A DNA stretch of 64,000 nt from the NCBI RefSeq assembly GCF_016767715.1, contig NZ_CP050145.1, positions 558,001 to 622,000 on the forward strand, read 5' to 3'. A model generated the notes under the pieces. It worked only from the letters and a program-made list of their open reading frames with translations. It was not told where the DNA came from and did no database searches. This document shows positions 1 through 7,144 of the stretch, in pieces (within the stretch, counting starts at the first letter, position 1; the number at the start of each line of letters is the position of its first letter). This DNA comes from Mycobacteroides chelonae (GTDB lineage: Bacteria > Actinomycetota > Actinomycetes > Mycobacteriales > Mycobacteriaceae). The position numbers and the translations under genes were made by a program.

Positions 1-1469
1 AAGTTCGCCACATGCTGTGCGCAGTAATCGATTACTGCCTGAGAGTCCAGAGATGCACCGGGCTTGCGCACGATGTACGCCTTACCGACCTCGCCGAGGC
101 GCGCGTCGGGAACACCGATCACGGCGGTATCGGCCACACCCTCCAGGCGCATCAGCACCTGCTCGATCTCGGCGGGATACACGTTGAACCCGCCGCAGAT
201 GTACATGTCCTTGAGGCGGTCGGTGATGGTGAGATTTCCGCGCTCGTCGAGCTTTCCGATATCACCGGTGTGCAACCAGCCGTCCGAGTCGATGGTCTCG
301 GCGGTGGCCTGCGGATCGTCGAGATAGCCCTTCATGACATTGGCGCTACGCAGCAGCACTTCGCCTTCATCGCCGGGTTTCTGCGCGCCGTCGATCCGTA
401 GCTCGTAGCCGATCATCGGGCGCCCGCAGGTGGTCGCGACGGTGACCGCGTCGTCATCGGAGCGGCAGATCGTGGCGAAACCCTGAGTCTCGGTGAGGCC
501 GTAGGCGGTAAGCACCAGATCGAAATCCAGTTCAGATTGCATGCGTTCGATGAGCACCACCGGGACGACGGCCGCACCCGTGACCGAGTACCGCAGCGAG
601 GTCAGGTCGTAGTTCTTGCGTGCCGGATGGTCGAGCAGCATCTGGAAGATGGTCGGCGCGCCGGGCAGCACGGTGATCTGGTGCTCCTGGACGGCGGCCA
701 TCGCCTTTTCGGGGTCGAAGGTCAGCTGCGGCATGAGTGCCGCGCCGGTCTGCAGGCAGGCCAGGATGCCCGCCTTGTACCCGAAGTTGTGGAAGAACGG
801 ATTGACGCAGAGATAACGGTCGTTTTCGGTGAATTCGCCGTAGGTGGCCCAGGCCAGGGAGGCGGCCAGCGGTTGACGGTGCATGCACAGCACGCCCTTG
901 CTGCGCCCGGTGGTGCCGGAGGTGAAAAGGATGTCGCTGATGTCCTCGGAATCCACGGTGTCCCGGCGGGTGTCGATGTCCTCGTCGGTGACATCGTTTC
1001 CGCGCGCCACGAACTCGTCCCAGTTGCACCGATCGCCGGCCTCCACCGCGACCCGCACGATGTGCCGCAGGTCGGGGAGCGTTGCGGCGTCCAGCTCGGT
1101 GATGCGGTCCGAACCGAGGAAGATCCCGACAGAAACCAGCACGCGGGCCTGGCTGCGCTGCAGAATGTCGGTCGCCTCGTCGACGGTGTAGCGGGTGTTC
1201 ATCGGGACGACGGCGGCGCCCGCGTACTGCGCACCCAGGCAGGCGATGGGCCAGTGCCATGAATTGGGGGACCAGATGGCGACGCGATCGCCGTGCTCGA
1301 CCCCGAGCGCGATCAGCGCCGCGGAGAAGCGCCGCGCGCGGATACGAAGTTCTGAGAAGGTCAGCCAGGAGCCGTCCGCATAGAGGGCGTCGCGACCGCC
1401 GAAACGAGCCGCTGCCTGGTCCAATGCTGCCGGGATGGTGAGTTCGGGTGTCTGCTGCGCCGACTCCAT
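1..1469 (-). CDS. fadD3: FadD3-like HIP-CoA ligase, 3' end cut by window edge
   Basis: Acyl-CoA synthetase of the ANL superfamily. It is expected to activate the C/D-ring remnant 3aα-H-4α(3'-propanoate)-7aβ-methylhexahydro-1,5-indanedione (HIP) with ATP and CoA in the cytoplasm. The minus-strand frame from the ATG at 1469 (MESAQQTPELTIP) stays open to the window edge, giving 489 codons; the family is about 500 residues, so only the last few are missing. The AMP-binding P-loop LFTSGTTGRSKG lies near residue 180, and the later motifs YGLTETQGF and GWLHTGDIG are present. It is divergent from fadE30, with a KstR2-type operator between them. The assignment rests on this family signature plus the M. 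tuberculosis-like neighbourhood (Rv3561-Rv3560c-Rv3559c-kstR2). Confidence 0.88.
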   Translation of the reverse strand, partial: MESAQQTPELTIPAALDQAAARFGGRDALYADGSWLTFSELRIRARRFSAALIALGVEHGDRVAIWSPNSWHWPIACLGAQYAGAAVVPMNTRYTVDEATDILQRSQARVLVSVGIFLGSDRITELDAATLPDLRHIVRVAVEAGDRCNWDEFVARGNDVTDEDIDTRRDTVDSEDISDILFTSGTTGRSKGVLCMHRQPLAASLAWATYGEFTENDRYLCVNPFFHNFGYKAGILACLQTGAALMPQLTFDPEKAMAAVQEHQITVLPGAPTIFQMLLDHPARKNYDLTSLRYSVTGAAVVPVVLIERMQSELDFDLVLTAYGLTETQGFATICRSDDDAVTVATTCGRPMIGYELRIDGAQKPGDEGEVLLRSANVMKGYLDDPQATAETIDSDGWLHTGDIGKLDERGNLTITDRLKDMYICGGFNVYPAEIEQVLMRLEGVADTAVIGVPDARLGEVGKAYIVRKPGASLDSQAVIDYCAQHVAN

Positions 1470-1496
1470 ACGCGTCCGACCCACCTTCCAATAACA

Positions 1497-1510
1497 AGCA
1501 AGTGCTTGGT
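1497..1510. promoter_or_regulatory. KstR2 operator in the fadD3/fadE30 divergent promoter
   Basis: AGCAAGTGCTTGGT matches the 14-bp KstR2 consensus AnCAAGnnCTTGnT exactly. It lies 28 bp from the fadD3 start and 17 bp from the fadE30 start, so one bound repressor dimer could silence both. KstR2 is known in mycobacteria to be released by HIP-CoA. Confidence 0.85.
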
Positions 1511-1526
1511 AGGTTAGCCTACAGGT

Positions 1527-2711
1527 GTGGGTGAGTTCCAAGCGGCTTCCGAGCGTCCGTTGTCGGAGATATCCGACGATCAGGTGCGTGCCGAGATCCG
1601 GGAATGGCTGGCCGAGAACCTTATCGGCGAGTTCGCCGAGCTGAAGGGCCTGGGCGGCCCGGGTAGCGAGCACGAGGCGTTCGAAGAGCGCCTCGCCTGG
1701 AACCGTCACTTGGCTGCCGCGGGCTGGACCTGCCTGGGCTGGCCGGTCGAGCACGGTGGTCGCGGGGCCACCGTGAGCCAGCGCGTCATCTTCTATGAGG
1801 AGTACGCGCGCGCCGAGGCGCCGCACAAGGTCAATCACCTGGGTGAGGAGCTGCTCGGACCGACACTCATCGCCTACGGCACCCCCGAGCAGCAGCAGCG
1901 CTTCCTTCCGGCCATCCGCGATGTCACCGAGCTGTGGTGTCAGGGATATTCGGAGCCCGGCGCGGGGTCAGACCTTGCGAACGTATCCACCACTGCGGTG
2001 CTTGACGGTGACGAATGGGTGATCAACGGGCAGAAGGTGTGGACCTCGCTGGCGCTGCAATCGCAGTGGTGCTTCGTGGTCGCGCGCACCGAACCCGGAT
2101 CGACGCGACACAAGGGTCTCTCGTATCTTCTGGTGCCCCTTGATCAACCAGGTGTCGAGATCCGCCCGATCATCCAGCTGACCGGCACCTCGGAGTTCAA
2201 CGAGGTGTTCTTCGACAGCGCGCGCACCGCCGCCGATCTGGTGGTCGGTGAGCCGGGCGATGGCTGGCGGGTCGCCATGGGCACCCTGACCTTCGAGCGT
2301 GGCGTCTCGACCCTGGGTAACCAGATCACCTATGCCCGTGAGCTTTCGAGGCTTGCCGAGCTCGCCAAGTCCAACGGCTCGGCGGACGACCCTGCGATCC
2401 GCGAGCGCCTGGCCCAGGCCTATGTCGGGCTTCGTACCATGCGCGCCTACGCGCTGGCCACCATGGACGAGGAGCGTCCCGGCCAGGACAATGTGTCAAA
2501 GCTGTTGTGGGCCAACTGGCATCGTGATCTGGGCGAGCTGGCGATGGAGATCATCGGAAAGTCGACCCTGTTGACCGATGGCGGCGAGATGGACGAATGG
2601 CAGCGTCTATTCCTCTTCTCTCGTGCCGACACGATTTACGGCGGCTCCAATGAGATCCAACGCAACATCATCTCCGAGCGGGTGCTCGGACTACCCAGAG
2701 AGGCGCGCTAA
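1527..2711 (+). CDS. fadE30: FadE30-like acyl-CoA dehydrogenase
   Basis: Flavin acyl-CoA dehydrogenase of 394 residues, assigned to oxidation of the HIP-CoA propionyl chain. The GTG start at 1527 follows the KstR2 operator. Family features include WCQGYSEPGAGSDLA around residue 138 (flavin/substrate loop), the motif VINGQKVWTS, and a C-terminal TIYGGSNEIQRNII that is typical of acyl-CoA dehydrogenases. The protein matches M. tuberculosis FadE30 (Rv3560c) closely along its whole length. Its TAA stop directly abuts the GTG of the next gene, implying translational coupling with ipdF and membership of the KstR2-controlled operon that continues to fadA6. Confidence 0.9.
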   Translation: MGEFQAASERPLSEISDDQVRAEIREWLAENLIGEFAELKGLGGPGSEHEAFEERLAWNRHLAAAGWTCLGWPVEHGGRGATVSQRVIFYEEYARAEAPHKVNHLGEELLGPTLIAYGTPEQQQRFLPAIRDVTELWCQGYSEPGAGSDLANVSTTAVLDGDEWVINGQKVWTSLALQSQWCFVVARTEPGSTRHKGLSYLLVPLDQPGVEIRPIIQLTGTSEFNEVFFDSARTAADLVVGEPGDGWRVAMGTLTFERGVSTLGNQITYARELSRLAELAKSNGSADDPAIRERLAQAYVGLRTMRAYALATMDEERPGQDNVSKLLWANWHRDLGELAMEIIGKSTLLTDGGEMDEWQRLFLFSRADTIYGGSNEIQRNIISERVLGLPREAR

Positions 2712-3500
2712 GTGAGCTTGTCCCAGGCACCGAAAGAGATTGACGGACACGGTCTTCTGAAGGGCAAGGCCGTCGTCGTGACCGCGGCAGCCGGAACCGG
2801 GATCGGCTCGTCGACCGCGCGCCGTGCTCTGGTCGAGGGGGCCGACGTGGTCGTTTCCGACTACCACGAGCGCCGCCTCACCGAGACGCGTGACGAGCTC
2901 GCGGCGCTCGGGCTGGGCAAGGTGGCCGCGGTGGTGTGTGATGTCACCTCTACCGAGGCTGTCGACGCACTGATCGTCGAATCCGTTGCCGCACTGGGCC
3001 GTATCGATGTACTGGTGAACAATGCCGGGCTCGGCGGTGAGACTCCCGTTGCCGACATGACCGATGAGCAGTGGGACCGGGTTCTCGATGTCACCTTGAC
3101 CTCCACGTTCCGCGCGACCCGCGCGGCCCTGCGGTACTTCCGCGAGGCCGGTCATGGTGGTGTCATCGTCAACAACGCGAGCGTGCTGGGCTGGCGCGCG
3201 CAGTACGGGCAATCGCATTACGCCGCCGCCAAGGCCGGCGTCATGGCGCTCACGCGATGCAGCGCCATCGAGGCCGTCGAGCATGGCGTACGCATCAACG
3301 CGGTAGCCCCGAGCATTGCCCGGCACAAGTTCCTCGACAAGGTGACGTCCTCGGATCTACTGGACAAGCTGTCTTCCGATGAGGCATTCGGTCGCGCCGC
3401 CGAGCCGTGGGAAATTGCCTCCACCATCGCCTTCCTGGCCAGCGATTACTCGAGCTATCTGACCGGTGAGGTCATCTCGGTGTCCAGCCAGCGGGCGTGA
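2712..3500 (+). CDS. ipdF: IpdF-like short-chain dehydrogenase (Rv3559c type)
   Basis: NAD(P)-dependent short-chain dehydrogenase/reductase of 262 residues. The N-terminal glycine motif is TAAAGTGIGSSTA (cofactor binding), followed by NNAG near residue 98 and the catalytic Ser/Tyr-x3-Lys set in NNASVLGW and SHYAAAKAG. It sits between fadE30 and kstR2, the place of Rv3559c (IpdF), which acts on the hydroxylated HIP intermediates of C/D-ring catabolism. The GTG start directly follows the fadE30 stop. The SDR family call is certain; the IpdF role comes from gene order and from the length of 262 aa. Confidence 0.82.
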   Translation: MSLSQAPKEIDGHGLLKGKAVVVTAAAGTGIGSSTARRALVEGADVVVSDYHERRLTETRDELAALGLGKVAAVVCDVTSTEAVDALIVESVAALGRIDVLVNNAGLGGETPVADMTDEQWDRVLDVTLTSTFRATRAALRYFREAGHGGVIVNNASVLGWRAQYGQSHYAAAKAGVMALTRCSAIEAVEHGVRINAVAPSIARHKFLDKVTSSDLLDKLSSDEAFGRAAEPWEIASTIAFLASDYSSYLTGEVISVSSQRA

Positions 3501-3523
3501 CATGCGCCATTAAGCGGTGACCA

Positions 3524-3537
3524 AACAAGCGCTTGGT
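3524..3537. promoter_or_regulatory. KstR2 operator upstream of kstR2
   Basis: AACAAGCGCTTGGT fits AnCAAGnnCTTGnT exactly. It lies 16 bp before the first possible kstR2 start, in the gap after ipdF, so kstR2 is probably autoregulated and fadA6 transcribed from here as well. Confidence 0.85.
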
Positions 3538-3552
3538 TGATACAGTGGGGAG

Positions 3553-4185
3553 GTGGACAAGGTGGCAGAAGTGCGAGAGTCGGACGCTCTTCGCGCAAGC
3601 GGTGCATCGCAGCCGTCGCGACGTGACGAACTGCTGAGCCTTGCGGCTGCCATGTTCGCAGAGCGCGGCCTGCGCGCCACCACGGTGCGCGACATCGCCG
3701 ATGCCGCCGGAATTCTGTCAGGCAGCCTCTATCACCACTTCGATTCCAAAGAGGCGATCGTCGACGAACTGCTGCGCGACTTCCTCGAGGGACTCTTCGC
3801 CCGGTATCGCGAGATTGCCGCGGCCAACCTGAATCCCGTCGACACGCTTAAGGGCCTGTTCCTGGCCTCGTTCGACGCTATCGAAACCAAGCACGCACAG
3901 GTCGCCATCTACCAGGCGGAAGCGCCTCGGCTGCTGTCGCAGGAGCGGTTCGCCTATCTGAACGAACTCAACACCGAGCAGCGCGAGTTATGGCTCGAAG
4001 TGCTGCGCGACGGCATCGCCCAGGGCTACTTCCGTCCCGATCTTGATGTGGCAGTGGTGTACCGGTTCATTCGCGACGCAACATGGGTATCGGTGCGCTG
4101 GTTCCGTCCGGGCGGTTCGCGCACGGCGCAGGAAGTCGCCGAACAGTACCTTTCGATAGTCCTCGGCGGGATTACCGTCGATTAG
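3553..4185 (+). CDS. kstR2: KstR2, TetR-family repressor of HIP catabolism
   Basis: TetR-family regulator of about 207-210 residues. The N-terminal helix-turn-helix is seen in TVRDIADAAGILSGSLYHHF with the helix-3 YHHF motif, followed by the family's conserved SKEAIVDELL. The C-terminal ligand domain closely resembles M. tuberculosis KstR2 (Rv3557c), for example YRFIRDATWVSVRWFRPGG. Two GTG starts are possible. The one at 3553 sits on top of the purine-rich GGGGAGG, whereas GTG 3562 has that sequence at normal Shine-Dalgarno distance and may be the real start. Known role: repressor of the ring C/D regulon, derepressed by HIP-CoA. Three matching operators are present nearby. Confidence 0.9.
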   Translation: MDKVAEVRESDALRASGASQPSRRDELLSLAAAMFAERGLRATTVRDIADAAGILSGSLYHHFDSKEAIVDELLRDFLEGLFARYREIAAANLNPVDTLKGLFLASFDAIETKHAQVAIYQAEAPRLLSQERFAYLNELNTEQRELWLEVLRDGIAQGYFRPDLDVAVVYRFIRDATWVSVRWFRPGGSRTAQEVAEQYLSIVLGGITVD

Positions 4186-4208
4186 TCTGGGAAATAAGGA
4201 GATTCACC

Positions 4209-5357
4209 ATGTCTGAGGCGTACATCATTGACGCTGTGCGTACCGCTGTCGGTAAGCGCAACGGCTCACTGTCCACGGTGCACCCGCTGGATCTGGGTGC
4301 GGCCACCTTCAAGGGGCTCTTCGACCGCGTCGACGTCGACCCCGACGCCATCGATGACGTGATCATGGGTGTCCTGGACGCCATCGGTGGGCAGGCCGGC
4401 AATGCCGGACGCCTCGCGTGGCTGGCCGGTGGATACCCGGAAGAGGTGCCCGGCTGCACCGTCGACCGCCAGTGCGGATCGAGCCAGCAGGCCATTTCCT
4501 TTGCCGCGCAGGCCGTTATGTCCGGTACCGCGGACCTGGTGGTGGCCGGTGGCTTCCAGAACATGAGCAAGATTCCGATCTCTGCGGCGATGATCGTCGG
4601 CAAGGAGTACGGATTCACCTCGCCCACAGCAGAATCCGAAGGCTGGCTGCACCGCTATGGCGATCAGGAAATCTCCCAGTTCCGCGGCGCGGAGATGATC
4701 GCCGAGAAGTGGGACATCAGCCGCGAGGAGATGGAGCAGTTCGCGCTCTCCAGCCATGAGCGGGCTTTTGCCGCGATCCGCAACGGACACTTCGACAATG
4801 AGATCATCCCGGTCGGCGACTTCCGTGTCGACGAGGGTCCGCGCGAGAGCACGCTGGAGAAGATGGCTGGGCTCAAGACCCTCGTCGATGGGGGCCGGCT
4901 CACGGCAGCTCTGGCCAGCCAGATCTCCGACGGTGGTAGCGCGACGCTGGTCGCCTCGGAAAGCGCCGTGAAGGCGCACGGGCTGAAGCCACGCGCACGT
5001 ATTCATCACATCAGCGCCCGGGGCGACGACCCGGTGTTCATGTTGACCGGCCCCATCCCCGCCACCAAGTACGCGCTGGCCAAGACCGGTCTGACGATGG
5101 ACGATATCGACGTTGTCGAGATCAACGAGGCCTTCGCCCCCGTGGTGTTGGCATGGGCCAAGGAGCTGGATGTCGACCTGAAGAAGGTCAACCCCAACGG
5201 CGGCGCAATCGCGCTGGGTCACCCGTTGGGGGCCACCGGCGCCAAGTTGTTCGCCACCATGCTCAACGAGTTGGAGCGCACCGGCGGCAAGTACGGCCTG
5301 CAGACGATGTGTGAGGGCGGCGGCACCGCCAACGTCACCATCATCGAGCGCCTCTGA
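4209..5357 (+). CDS. fadA6: FadA6-like thiolase
   Basis: Thiolase of 382 residues expected to release acetyl-CoA in the late steps of C/D-ring degradation. The ATG at 4209 follows AGGAG, 23 bp after kstR2. The nucleophilic cysteine is in VDRQCGSSQQA (about residue 90), the active-site histidine in [15 protein letters not shown], and the C-terminal catalytic cysteine in TMCEGGGTA. The full-length thiolase fold is intact, and the position directly after kstR2 matches Rv3556c. The 3' end runs into a 10-bp tandem repeat, so the last three codons and the stop are part of the repeat. A different thiolase, FadA5, lies at 14713-15873. Confidence 0.88.
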   Translation: MSEAYIIDAVRTAVGKRNGSLSTVHPLDLGAATFKGLFDRVDVDPDAIDDVIMGVLDAIGGQAGNAGRLAWLAGGYPEEVPGCTVDRQCGSSQQAISFAAQAVMSGTADLVVAGGFQNMSKIPISAAMIVGKEYGFTSPTAESEGWLHRYGDQEISQFRGAEMIAEKWDISREEMEQFALSSHERAFAAIRNGHFDNEIIPVGDFRVDEGPRESTLEKMAGLKTLVDGGRLTAALASQISDGGSATLVASESAVKAHGLKPRARIHHISARGDDPVFMLTGPIPATKYALAKTGLTMDDIDVVEINEAFAPVVLAWAKELDVDLKKVNPNGGAIALGHPLGATGAKLFATMLNELERTGGKYGLQTMCEGGGTANVTIIERL

Positions 5358-5391
5358 GCGCCTCTGAGCGCCTCTGAGCGCCTCTGAGCGC
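5346..5391. repeat. 10-bp tandem repeat, about 4.6 units, over the fadA6 stop codon
   Basis: The unit GAGCGCCTCT occurs four times in succession (5346, 5356, 5366, 5376), followed by a partial GAGCGC. The first unit encodes the final Glu-Arg-Leu of FadA6 and the TGA spans units 1 and 2, so the later units are untranslated. This is a candidate variable-number repeat. Confidence 0.95.
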
Positions 5392-5413
5392 GTCGCGGGC
5401 GTAGCCTGAACTG

Positions 5414-5746
5414 ATGCGTGCAGGAATCCTGATCGGCACGGCCGCGGCGGCCCTCGGCGTCATCGCAAGCAGTGCGCCGGCATCTGCCGAACCGTGTCCG
5501 CCGGAGGTCTGCAGCATTCCCGGATTGCCGGGCGGCAGTCTGCCGTTCAATCCGCAGATGTCTGACCTGCCACAAGACCCGATGTGGATGGGCCAGGCCT
5601 GGGATTGGTTGAGCAAGCGGGACAACACAGGCATGTTCGACACCCCAGGGGCAGCGGACTTCATTCGGTCGCAGCCATCCGATGCGTGGGTGCCGGAACA
5701 GGCGCCGCTGCCACCCCTACCGGGGCCTGCTCTACCGGGCGACTAG
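5414..5746 (+). CDS. Small secreted proline-rich protein, unknown function
   Basis: 110-residue protein with a clear Sec signal peptide: short basic start MRAG, hydrophobic stretch ILIGTAAAALGVIASS, and a likely AXA cleavage after ASA around residue 25. The mature part has two cysteines close together (EPCPPEVCS), a WMGQAWDWL segment, and a proline-rich tail (PLPPLPGPALPGD). I do not recognise the family. The gene lies downstream of fadA6 in the same direction and converges by 4 bp with another small secreted-protein gene. M. tuberculosis has fdxB and Rv3555c around this place instead. No strong Shine-Dalgarno sequence is visible, so the start is tentative. Confidence 0.65.
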   Translation: MRAGILIGTAAAALGVIASSAPASAEPCPPEVCSIPGLPGGSLPFNPQMSDLPQDPMWMGQAWDWLSKRDNTGMFDTPGAADFIRSQPSDAWVPEQAPLPPLPGPALPGD

Positions 5747-6081
5747 TTTCCGGCCCAGGTGCCGAACGGGACGTCAGGGTCGGTGCCCAGCGGGGTATCC
5801 GGGTCGGCGCCACCGATGTCGTTGGCATGGTCCGGGACATAGGGATCGGTTCCGTACGGCACGTCCGGGTCGGCGCCGCCCTTGTTCTGGTCCTGCAACA
5901 ACACGTGGTGCGGACCGCGGTCGGTCGGTAGCTCCATCGCCCCTTGTGAGGGTGCGTGGATGGGTTGCTCGGGTACCAATGGTTCGTCGGGGTCGGCCGC
6001 GGCGATCGGTGCCAGCACGAAGGCGGCGGCTGCGGCCAAACAACACGCAGCTGTCGAGAAGCTGAACGTTCGATGTCTCAT
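5743..6081 (-). CDS. Small secreted protein with GGADPD repeats, unknown function
   Basis: 112-residue protein with an N-terminal signal peptide (MRHRTFSFSTAACC then an Ala-rich hydrophobic core, likely cleaved after IAAA/DPDE). The mature part ends in two near-copies of a 16-residue unit, GGADPDVPYGTDPYVP and GGADPDTPLGTDPDVP, which are acidic and proline-rich. No known domain was recognised. It converges with the secreted-protein gene at 5414 with a 4-bp overlap. Its promoter must lie between 6081 and the DUF559 gene at 6229, where a 54-bp palindrome sits. Confidence 0.65.
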   Translation of the reverse strand: MRHRTFSFSTAACCLAAAAAFVLAPIAAADPDEPLVPEQPIHAPSQGAMELPTDRGPHHVLLQDQNKGGADPDVPYGTDPYVPDHANDIGGADPDTPLGTDPDVPFGTWAGN

Positions 6082-6141
6082 ATCTCCAGGATTCTCCCGT
6101 ATTCTGTGAATCCGCTGTCCCTATCCTTGCCCATTCCTGTC

Positions 6142-6195
6142 GAGTGGGAATCTGGCGAGGGATTTCGGCCGATTTCCCTCGTGAGATTCCCACTC
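6142..6195 (+). repeat. 54-bp palindromic repeat, copy 1
   Basis: Left arm GAGTGGGAATCTGGCGAGG and right arm CTCGTGAGATTCCCACTC are near-perfect inverted repeats: about 21 bp with a 2-bp mismatch around a 12-base loop. It is identical to copy 2 (7086-7139) at 52 of 54 positions and in the same orientation. It lies between two divergent genes, so it is not simply a terminator. Confidence 0.93.
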
Positions 6196-6228
6196 AGATT
6201 TGTCAGTGGTGAGTGGCATGCTCCCGCT

Positions 6229-7128
6229 ATGGGAGAGGTTCCATGGCCGTTTCGTTCGGGTGAGGCTATTGCTTCCGGGGCTGTGACTGAGCACGAAATC
6301 CGTCGTCGATACGAACAGCTCTACCCATCCGTGTACGTTCCACGCGGATCGAATGTGACGGCCATACAGCGTGCGCGGGCCGCATGGTTATGGTCGCGGC
6401 GGGGCGGGGTGGTCGCGGGCTTGTCCGCGTCGGCGCTTCTCGGCTCAAAGTGGGTAGATGGTTCGGCCCCAGCGGAATTGATCTATCAGAACCATAAGGC
6501 GCCGACGGGGTTGAGGGTTCACCGAGAGTCATTGCTGGCAGACGAGGTTGCCCGCGTTGACGGCCTCGCGGTCACCTCGGCGGCACGCACGGCCTTCGAT
6601 CTTGGACGCTGGTTGCCGCCGCACACCGTTGTTGAACGCTTGGACGCCCTGATCGCAGCTACTGGCGTCAGCCCTGCACAGATTCTTCAGATCGCGGATA
6701 TGCATCCCGGAGCCAGGGGGCTGGTGGCGCTCGGCAGGGCGCTGGAGTTGGTCGACGGCGGAGCAGAGTCACCTCAAGAAACCCGCACGAGGCTGCTTCT
6801 CGTAAAGGCGGGATTCCCCACGCCGCGGACTCAGATCCGGGTCTACACGCGCTATGGAGAATTCGTCGCGAGGATCGACATGGGATGGGAGGACCTCAAA
6901 CTCGGAGTCGAATTCGACGGCGCCCAGCACTGGACTGATCCGCATCAGCGTTCCCGCGATGTCGACCGGTCAGCCGGACTCTCCGCAGAGGGCTGGACCA
7001 TCATTCGGGTGACATCCGAGATGCTGCGGCATCGAGCGGGCACGATCGTGGCCCGGGTCGATGAGGCGTTTCGAATGGCGATGTCGAGTGGGAATCTGGC
7101 GAGGGATTTCGGCCGTTTTGCCTCGTGA
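6229..7128 (+). CDS. DUF559 (Vsr-like endonuclease fold) domain protein
   Basis: 299-residue protein from the ATG at 6229. The C-terminal part has the DUF559/very-short-patch-repair-like pattern: basic and acidic residues in EFVARIDMGWEDLKLGVEFDGAQHW and then GWTIIRVTSEML, consistent with a PD-(D/E)xK-type fold. The N-terminal half resembles the winged-helix plus linker region that precedes DUF559 in many mycobacterial proteins, some of which are annotated as AbiEi-like antitoxins; no toxin partner gene is adjacent. The last 13 codons and the stop lie inside 54-bp repeat copy 2, so the C-terminus SGNLARDFGRFAS is repeat-derived. Upstream in-frame starts would run back through copy 1 and are less likely. 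Confidence 0.7.
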   Translation: MGEVPWPFRSGEAIASGAVTEHEIRRRYEQLYPSVYVPRGSNVTAIQRARAAWLWSRRGGVVAGLSASALLGSKWVDGSAPAELIYQNHKAPTGLRVHRESLLADEVARVDGLAVTSAARTAFDLGRWLPPHTVVERLDALIAATGVSPAQILQIADMHPGARGLVALGRALELVDGGAESPQETRTRLLLVKAGFPTPRTQIRVYTRYGEFVARIDMGWEDLKLGVEFDGAQHWTDPHQRSRDVDRSAGLSAEGWTIIRVTSEMLRHRAGTIVARVDEAFRMAMSSGNLARDFGRFAS

Positions 7129-7139
7129 GATTCCCACTC
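7086..7139 (+). repeat. 54-bp palindromic repeat, copy 2
   Basis: Same sequence as copy 1 except for two bases in the loop/inner right arm. It starts inside the DUF559 gene, supplies its stop codon at 7126-7128, and ends 5 bp before the ipdC stop. It could also act as a hairpin between these convergent genes. Confidence 0.93.
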
Positions 7140-7144
7140 GGCGG

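Noticed and set aside
532..1497. Long minus-strand frame of 321 codons at the left end
   Set aside because: It is a shadow of fadD3; the true frame from 1469 carries all acyl-CoA synthetase motifs, whereas this frame is Arg-rich without any motif.
5774..6193. Minus-strand frame starting MGISRGKSAEIPRQIPTR, with similar starts at 7167 and 58321
   Set aside because: The shared N-terminus is simply the translation of the 54-bp repeat; downstream parts are unrelated and lack coding character.
5956..6228. Upstream extension of the DUF559 frame from 5956
   Set aside because: It would run through the first 54-bp repeat and overlap the N-terminal coding region of the minus-strand secreted protein; the ATG at 6229 gives the normal protein N-terminus.
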